The notes beneath the pieces are model-generated. The model was not told where the DNA came from and did no database searches. It worked only from the letters and a program-made list of their open reading frames with translations. Of a DNA stretch of 10,645 bases, positions 5,831 to 10,645 are shown one piece after another. Source of the DNA: Candidatus Colwellbacteria bacterium GWA2_46_10 (GTDB lineage Bacteria; Patescibacteriota; Minisyncoccia; UBA6257; Colwellbacteraceae); assembly GCA_001817635.1 (NCBI GenBank), contig MHIS01000021.1, positions 1-10,645 of the forward strand, in the 5' to 3' direction. The translations under genes and the position numbers were made by a program. The first letter of the stretch is position 1. Each line of letters starts with the position of its first letter.

Positions 5831-7209
5831 CGCTCCAAGACATCAATATCTTTTTGGATCTGCGCGGCTCTGTTGATAACGGCTGCGCCGTAGACGTTCA
5901 TACACACGCTCCTTTGCCAATTGCCTCCGCAATAGTATCTGGCTGCAGCGGCCAACTCATTAGTTGCCCCACCCGAATCTTTCAAATACAAACCTGACGC
6001 TACGAACGCATCTAAGTTTCTCCAAGGACTCGCCGGGCGCGAACCCGTAACTGCCTCTATTCGAGATTCATACGTTACCCAGGTAGTTGGAATAAACTGC
6101 GCTGGTCCCATGGCGCCACCGTAGGCTCCATCAGCCACTATCGGACACGATACTAAAGTAGCCTCGGGATCCAAACCCAGTTTCTTGGTAATAGCCAAGA
6201 ATGGGGTTACGTCGTCTCTCGTTGAGTTAGGAGGACCTGGAGCCATAGCGGTATGGTATGTACACTGTCCCACATTTCTTCCCAGGGCTGATTCCCTATC
6301 CAATACCGCCAGAATTAACGCCGCTCTCACTCCGGTACGCTGTTCCGCGAACTTAGCGAACTTATACGCCTCTTCAAAGGTCATCTGGCCACCGCCCAGC
6401 AGGCGGAAGATGCGCGCTCTGATTTGAGATGCGGTTGCCTCGGTCTGCGCCAAAAGGGTTTGATAGCTGGCTTCTTGTCCTTTGGTTACCGCCAACAGAT
6501 GATCCTGTTCTGCTTTTGTCCCCTCAACCTCTTCTTTTTGCCTTACCTGATAAAGACGCAGTACTTCCACATCTGATCGCTCCAACGCTAGGAGTTCTTT
6601 TTGAGTGATCAGATCATCTTTCAAAACATCCAGGTCATCTAGGGTCTCTTTGAGATTTTCTTGAAGCAAAACTAAATCGTTAACATTCACAAAGAAATCA
6701 GAGAGACTCTGGTTTTCAAATAAAATCTCTACCAAACCCTTCTCATCGTCTTTACTCACTCTCCGGATAATCCCCGCTAGAGCATCCCGGCTGCGTTCGA
6801 TTTTGCCTTGGGTGTCACTTATCTTTGAGGCCGTAGTTTGGATCTGACCGCTTAAGGTATTAAGGGTTTTGGTAATCTTGCTGATCTGGCCATTGATAGA
6901 AGATATCTTTGATTTCAACCTATCCACCTCGGCCTGAAGAGTACTCCCTTTTTGTTGATATATAGTAACGGTTTTTTGAAGTTCCTCTATTTGTTGTTCG
7001 TATTCCTTGAGTTGTTCTTTCAACTGTTGTGTTTCCTGATCAACTGTCAAAGCCCTTACCCCTCCACCACTTGGGGCAAAGACAGAAACATCCAAAGATA
7101 TCGCCCCGATGCTGATTATGAGCAAAAGCAAAAGGGGCCTCGCGATACGGCTGGTTTTCTGGGGAATGCGTTGGTTGAGATTTACTCTCTCTTTATGGAA
7201 AGAATACAC
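5827..7209 (-). CDS. Membrane-anchored coiled-coil lytic transglycosylase
   Basis: The 460-residue protein is a probable cell-wall hydrolase. A basic N-terminus precedes a hydrophobic segment (PLLLLLIISIGAISL) acting as signal peptide or anchor. Residues about 55-270 are a long Gln/Glu/Lys-rich coiled coil like those in PcsB/EnvC/CwlO-type proteins. Residues about 275-460 resemble an SLT/MltB-like lytic transglycosylase: LAVLDRES with the likely catalytic Glu E306, GAMGPAQFIPTTW near 365-377, and AARYYCGGNW. Such enzymes cleave the MurNAc-GlcNAc bond with anhydro-ring formation. I chose the GTG at 7209 because AAGGAGGG (7217-7224) lies 8 bases before it; an in-frame ATG at 7260 has no SD and would add 17 residues. 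TATAAT on the minus strand (7271-7276) could serve an internal promoter, though no -35 is visible. It is the last gene of the operon, and its TAG stop overlaps the prfA end, leaving no room for a separate terminator. Confidence 0.87.
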   Translation of the reverse strand: MYSFHKERVNLNQRIPQKTSRIARPLLLLLIISIGAISLDVSVFAPSGGGVRALTVDQETQQLKEQLKEYEQQIEELQKTVTIYQQKGSTLQAEVDRLKSKISSINGQISKITKTLNTLSGQIQTTASKISDTQGKIERSRDALAGIIRRVSKDDEKGLVEILFENQSLSDFFVNVNDLVLLQENLKETLDDLDVLKDDLITQKELLALERSDVEVLRLYQVRQKEEVEGTKAEQDHLLAVTKGQEASYQTLLAQTEATASQIRARIFRLLGGGQMTFEEAYKFAKFAEQRTGVRAALILAVLDRESALGRNVGQCTYHTAMAPGPPNSTRDDVTPFLAITKKLGLDPEATLVSCPIVADGAYGGAMGPAQFIPTTWVTYESRIEAVTGSRPASPWRNLDAFVASGLYLKDSGGATNELAAAARYYCGGNWQRSVCMNVYGAAVINRAAQIQKDIDVLER

Positions 7210-7216
7210 ATCCGTT

Positions 7217-7224
7217 CCCTCCTT
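7217..7224 (-). promoter_or_regulatory. Strong Shine-Dalgarno deciding the transglycosylase start
   Basis: AAGGAGGG on the minus strand lies 8 bases upstream of the GTG at 7209. An ATG overlaps that GTG one base earlier in another frame (GATGTG) but opens only a nine-codon frame, so the GTG is the meaningful start. Confidence 0.7.
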
Positions 7225-7278
7225 CCTAATATCGATTAACAGTCGAGGTTTTAATCTCATCTACTATTTAATTATACG

Positions 7279-7947
7279 CTATTCTCCCCCTTCAGGTTTC
7301 TCGCTAGGAACTTCCTCTTCGGATTCCTTCTTACCTTTGGCCTCCACTTCAATATCCTCAATGCTTACCTCTGGAGTCGGTTCTTCTTCCTCTACTCTAG
7401 GCTCCGAAATACTGGCCACACCCGCCGCTGGATCAGTTTTAATTTCAAAGTCTCCCTCAATTTTCAAATCAGCTACGGTAATGCTCTTGGTAAAGTCATC
7501 TAATACTGAGATGTCAACTTGAATGGAGTGCGGGATATGCATAGGCAATGCCTCCACCTCTACTTCATCAAGAGCCCTAATAAGCGTTCCTCCCAGCTCC
7601 TTAATCGCATTGGATTCTCCCACAAACTCAAGCGGAACATTGGTCACAATTTTCTCGCTGAGGTTTACTTGATACAAATCAACCGCCAAAACTTTTTGAG
7701 TTACCGGATCCAACTGCACTTCGTGGATCAAAGCTGGCCTCAATTCATTATCAAACTTGACGTTAACGATGGTGTTCTCTCCTGCTTCCTTGTATATCTT
7801 GCCGAATTCCACCTCATTCAATTCCAGGTGGACGTTATCTACCTTGCTGCCGTAGAGCTCAGCGGGCACAAAACCGGCCTCCCTAAGGCTCCCTACCGCT
7901 TTGCCCAAAACTGTGCGCTTCTTGGCGCCTATCTCTAATGTCTGCAT
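7279..7947 (-). CDS. rplY: 50S ribosomal protein L25, long (CTC/TL5) form
   Basis: L25 binds 5S rRNA at the central protuberance of the large subunit. The 222-residue protein has the N-terminal 5S-binding domain (about 1-90: KKRTVLGKAVGSLREAGFVP, ELYG, then the HEVQLDPVTQKVLAVDLYQV block near 75-94), and the second beta domain of the long CTC/TL5 form (about 95-185: VPLEFVGES, GGTLIRALDEVEVEALP, IPHSIQVDIS). A very acidic Glu/Pro-rich tail (about 186-222) looks disordered. The start follows the fba stop by 13 bases with no recognisable SD, so translation probably relies on coupling within the operon. Its place among carbohydrate genes is unusual. The stop is TAG. Confidence 0.95.
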   Translation of the reverse strand: MQTLEIGAKKRTVLGKAVGSLREAGFVPAELYGSKVDNVHLELNEVEFGKIYKEAGENTIVNVKFDNELRPALIHEVQLDPVTQKVLAVDLYQVNLSEKIVTNVPLEFVGESNAIKELGGTLIRALDEVEVEALPMHIPHSIQVDISVLDDFTKSITVADLKIEGDFEIKTDPAAGVASISEPRVEEEEPTPEVSIEDIEVEAKGKKESEEEVPSEKPEGGE

Positions 7948-7960
7948 AAAGCAAGGGCAA

Positions 7961-8806
7961 TTATAGCAATCCGCCGAACAATTTCAATCTTCGGCTCACC
8001 GCCTTATACACAGCCTCTTCTGCTCCCGGAAATACTTTATATGGAGCAATCTGCTCTTTGTCTTTCAAAGCTTTCTCCACACCCTCTCTCCAGGCAACTC
8101 TGATTTCCGTGTTTATATGCACGATGGAAATACCTGCGGCAATGGCTACTTTGAAGTCCTCGTCACTTATTCCAGAGCCTCCGTGCAAAACCAACGGCAC
8201 CGTAACGCTTTTTGCGATATCTCCTATCAACCCCATATCCAACTTGGGATTCCCACCCTTTAGCATCCCGTGAACATTCCCTACCGCCGGAGCAACCAAA
8301 TCCACTCCCGTTTCATTTACAAACCTTTGGACATCCTCCACCTTACAAACTCCAACTCCATCGGGAAGTTTATCCAACATCTTAGAGGACTCCCCTATAT
8401 ACCCAACCTCTCCCTCCACCAGCACATCTTGTCGGATACTTTTTATCATCTCCACTGCTTCTTTTGTTTTTTGGATATTCTCCTCAAGCGAGAGCTTGGC
8501 CGCATCGAAGATCACGCTGTCATACCCAGCGCGCACCGCTTCTTCTATCTTCTCCAAGGAGTGAAAGTGATCTGCGTTCAAAAAAATGTCCTGATTTGTT
8601 TCCTCGCGCATATCCTTCACCATCGCCACGGCCACTTCAATATCAATAAACTCAGCCTCTCCTTCGGAGGTTCCGATAATGACCGGTACGCCCAAATCCC
8701 CGGCAGCTCGGACGATAGCGCGTAAGGCAGCAATATCTGAAATATTGAAATGCCCTATGGCTTTTTTTTCCCCACGCGCTTTTATTAGAGCCTCTTTGAG
8801 TGTCAT
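7961..8806 (-). CDS. fba: Class II fructose-bisphosphate aldolase (zinc-dependent family)
   Basis: Class II aldolases split fructose-1,6-bisphosphate into dihydroxyacetone phosphate and glyceraldehyde-3-phosphate using a divalent metal. The 281-residue protein has the expected sites: N-A-D79-H80 (general acid and metal ligand), GYDSVIFDAA (94-103), EGEVG (131-135), VGNVH179G and LVLH208GGSG with the other two metal-ligand histidines and the phosphate loop, and INTEIRVAW (231-239). Length and the INTE form place it nearer the shorter B. subtilis Fba/GatY/KbaY branch, so tagatose-bisphosphate or another aldol substrate cannot be excluded; the neighbouring kinase and transketolase favour a central-carbon role. 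The start ATG overlaps the TGA stop of the upstream kinase (ATGA). It lacks an SD, so coupling is likely. The stop is TAA. Confidence 0.92.
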   Translation of the reverse strand: MTLKEALIKARGEKKAIGHFNISDIAALRAIVRAAGDLGVPVIIGTSEGEAEFIDIEVAVAMVKDMREETNQDIFLNADHFHSLEKIEEAVRAGYDSVIFDAAKLSLEENIQKTKEAVEMIKSIRQDVLVEGEVGYIGESSKMLDKLPDGVGVCKVEDVQRFVNETGVDLVAPAVGNVHGMLKGGNPKLDMGLIGDIAKSVTVPLVLHGGSGISDEDFKVAIAAGISIVHINTEIRVAWREGVEKALKDKEQIAPYKVFPGAEEAVYKAVSRRLKLFGGLL

Positions 8807-9798
8807 ATCTTTTTGGGTCTATACCACTTAGGAGCTTTATTGAGCATTTTTGCTAAGGTATGTCTTGGTAACAATCCCTCACGCGCACCTACATACTGCA
8901 CTACGGACATAGAGTTGATTGGTCCCCACATCAGCGCCTCCTTAGGACTTTTCCCCAAAGCTAAGGCTGCGGTGAAAGTAGATGAAAAAGCGTCCCCTGC
9001 ACCCGTGCGTTCAACCGGGTGTTTTATATCCGGATACATCGGCATGTGCCAATATTGCCTACCATCGCGCATATATGCACCCTTGCGCCCATCGGTGATC
9101 ACGGCCATCTTGGGCCCCCAAGCACACAAACCATCAAGTAGCTTTTTTACGTCTTGCTGTTTGCTTCCAAGAATTCTCTGGGCTTCCTCTTTATTCACAA
9201 AAACAATCTCTGCTCTCTTGTATGTGCCGGATAGTTTTTTGCCCAAGTTGATCTGATATGTGCCGGGCTGGAAGGCTAACTTTATATGCGCGTGCCCTGC
9301 AAGATACCGTTCAATCTCCTTATGGAACTTAAGCAACCCGCTCTCCCCGGCGGAGGACAGATAAAGCCAGGTAGGGTTCCCTATCGAAGGTAAACTATAC
9401 GGGAACTTTTCGTGTTTGATCAAAATGGTACGCTCTCCTTTATATGAAAGTACGTAGTGGTAGTTAGTTCTTGCTCTTTTATTGACCTTGATGAACTTCG
9501 TGCTCACCTTCTCTCCCCTTAAAACCCTAAGGGCATCTTTCCCATTTTGATCTCCTCCAACATGTGACACCAAGGCGCTTTTGAGCCCCAACCTAGAGGC
9601 CGCAACCGCAGCGTTGGTACTGTTGCCAACCGCTGGTACCACCGTCACATCCTTGTACGGGATTTTGTCTCCAAAACGCATAGAGAGCATGCAGTTCTCC
9701 CCCTGTGCATCACAGCGCACCTGCGCATCTTCTAATTTGATAAAAGCATCTGTGACCAAATCCCCCACGGCTATGAAATCATATCTTTTCCCTATCAT
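8803..9798 (-). CDS. PfkB-family sugar kinase, candidate phosphofructokinase
   Basis: The 331-residue protein is a ribokinase/PfkB-family ATP-dependent kinase. It has an N-terminal substrate region (VGDLVTDAF, then AVGNSTNAAVAASRLGLKS with the typical small-residue motif, and HVGGDQNGKDALRVL), and the C-terminal signature RTGAGDAFSSTF, where D269 is the expected catalytic base and GAGD the anion hole. Family members phosphorylate ribose, fructose, fructose-6-phosphate, adenosine and others, and sequence alone does not fix the substrate. Its tight setting, with ATGA overlaps to the transketolase half upstream and the aldolase downstream, suggests a sugar phosphate such as fructose-6-phosphate. 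A weak AAGG lies before the start. Confidence 0.9.
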   Translation of the reverse strand: MIGKRYDFIAVGDLVTDAFIKLEDAQVRCDAQGENCMLSMRFGDKIPYKDVTVVPAVGNSTNAAVAASRLGLKSALVSHVGGDQNGKDALRVLRGEKVSTKFIKVNKRARTNYHYVLSYKGERTILIKHEKFPYSLPSIGNPTWLYLSSAGESGLLKFHKEIERYLAGHAHIKLAFQPGTYQINLGKKLSGTYKRAEIVFVNKEEAQRILGSKQQDVKKLLDGLCAWGPKMAVITDGRKGAYMRDGRQYWHMPMYPDIKHPVERTGAGDAFSSTFTAALALGKSPKEALMWGPINSMSVVQYVGAREGLLPRHTLAKMLNKAPKWYRPKKI

Positions 9799-10645
9799 CT
9801 TTTACGCCTTATGGCTTTTTTGACGGCTGATTTAATATCCTTTACACCCATCCCGTATTTTACAACCAAGGCTTCCGGAGCGCCTGACTCCCCAAAAACT
9901 CCCTGCATGCCTACAAACTCTTGGATCGTGGGAAACTCTTTGACCAAAAACTCGGCAACCGCAGAGCCCATACCCCCTTCTACTTGATGCTCTTCGGCCG
10001 TGACGATCGCTCCGCATCTTTTAGCGACAGACAAGATAGTAGCCCCATCCAACGGTTTAACCGTATGGTTGTTAACCACCAGCGTTTCAATTTTTTCCGT
10101 CTCCAGCTCTTTGGCAGCTACCATCGCCGTGTGCACCAACGATCCGCAGGCGATGATGGCACATTGAGGTCTATCCGATTCCCAAACAACCTGTGCCTCT
10201 CCAGGATTAAAGGGACTCTCTTCACTAGTGATGACCGGAGTCGCCTCGCGCCCAAATCTCAAATACACCGGTCCCGCAATCTGGGCAGCAGCTATGGTCG
10301 CCTTTCTCGCTTCGTGCACATCACAGGGAACGATCACTTTCATATTGGCCATCACGCGCATGGTGGCAATGTCCTCCACGGCTTGATGGGTAGCCCCATC
10401 CGGGCCAACCGATATCCCTGCGTGGTGTCCGGCGATTTTCACGTTGGAGTTGTTGTATGAAATGGTAGTTCTGATCTGTTCCCAATCACGCCCAGGACAA
10501 AAGGTGGCGTATGAGGCCATATAGGGGATCTTGCCAGAAACCCCTAAGCCCGCTGCGACCAGCGCCATGTTCTGCTCCGCCACCCCCATTTCTATATATC
10601 TTTCTGGGAATTTTTTGGCGAAGGCCTCGGTGCGGGTTGACTCAA
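9795..10645 (-). CDS. Transketolase, C-terminal subunit of a split enzyme (5' end outside the window)
   Basis: The visible 282 residues match the pyrimidine-binding and C-terminal domains of transketolase, which moves two-carbon units between sugar phosphates with thiamine diphosphate. The frame stays open to the window edge (starting ESTRTEAFAKKFPERYIEMG), so the beginning is missing. YIEMGVAEQNM holds the conserved Glu (visible residue 23) that activates the cofactor; HHAGISVGPDGATHQAVEDI and MKVIVPCDVHEA are family motifs, and the tail is basic (KKAIRRKR). The GVAEQNM form and family pattern suggest the two-gene arrangement with an N-terminal subunit upstream, which would be confirmed by the sequence beyond the right edge; a single full-length gene remains possible. 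DXS is a less likely relative. The TGA stop overlaps the PfkB ATG. Confidence 0.93.
   Translation of the reverse strand, partial: ESTRTEAFAKKFPERYIEMGVAEQNMALVAAGLGVSGKIPYMASYATFCPGRDWEQIRTTISYNNSNVKIAGHHAGISVGPDGATHQAVEDIATMRVMANMKVIVPCDVHEARKATIAAAQIAGPVYLRFGREATPVITSEESPFNPGEAQVVWESDRPQCAIIACGSLVHTAMVAAKELETEKIETLVVNNHTVKPLDGATILSVAKRCGAIVTAEEHQVEGGMGSAVAEFLVKEFPTIQEFVGMQGVFGESGAPEALVVKYGMGVKDIKSAVKKAIRRKR

Overview
The window looks like chromosomal DNA of a Patescibacteria/CPR-type bacterium; Microgenomates, Katanobacteria or a near relative is my guess, not a placement. The 5' third of a 16S rRNA gene has a divergent start (GGAGGATTTGATCCTGGTCC instead of the usual AGAGTTTGATC-TGGCTC) and a CACC-TAC-GGGT loop variant. 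Several genes have weak or absent Shine-Dalgarno sequences, and one surface protein has the signal peptide, Fn3-like repeats, DUF11-like domain and C-terminal helix often seen in such genomes. TAG, TAA and TGA all end genes here, so UGA is a stop (standard code 11).

Layout. 1-352: partial 16S rRNA, minus strand, with a leader (353-571) holding a boxA-like element and a 10-bp inverted repeat. 572-608: perfect terminator hairpin. 627-2432 (minus): membrane-anchored extracellular protein with two Fn3-like repeats. 2549-2582: hairpin terminator. 2606-4528 (minus): a visibly G+C-richer gene for an unrecognised single-pass membrane protein with a cytoplasmic N-terminal domain and an outside part made of a coiled coil, a Thr-rich stalk and a PKD-like domain. 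4529-4843: regulatory intergenic region with a strong SD, a 25-pair hairpin, a palindrome and a good promoter firing rightward. 4844-5830 (plus): rpmE (L31) and a release factor 1 gene that lacks the usual N-terminal domain; the UAG stop of rpmE directly abuts the in-frame AUG of prfA. 5827-10645 (minus, converging on prfA): an apparent operon read as transketolase C-terminal half, PfkB sugar kinase, class II aldolase, ribosomal protein L25 and a coiled-coil lytic transglycosylase.

How the genes fit together. Transketolase, PfkB kinase and aldolase are joined by ATGA stop/start overlaps and form a sugar-phosphate module. In lineages that often lack a classical phosphofructokinase, the PfkB protein is a candidate for that missing step. 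L25, L31 and RF1 belong to translation. The transglycosylase and the two surface proteins belong to the cell envelope.

The points most worth a second look are the UAG-AUG junction before a shortened RF1, the G+C-rich PKD/Thr-stalk membrane protein with its structured leader, and the PfkB kinase inside the aldolase/transketolase operon. I see no CRISPR array, tRNA, insertion sequence, integrase or defence system.
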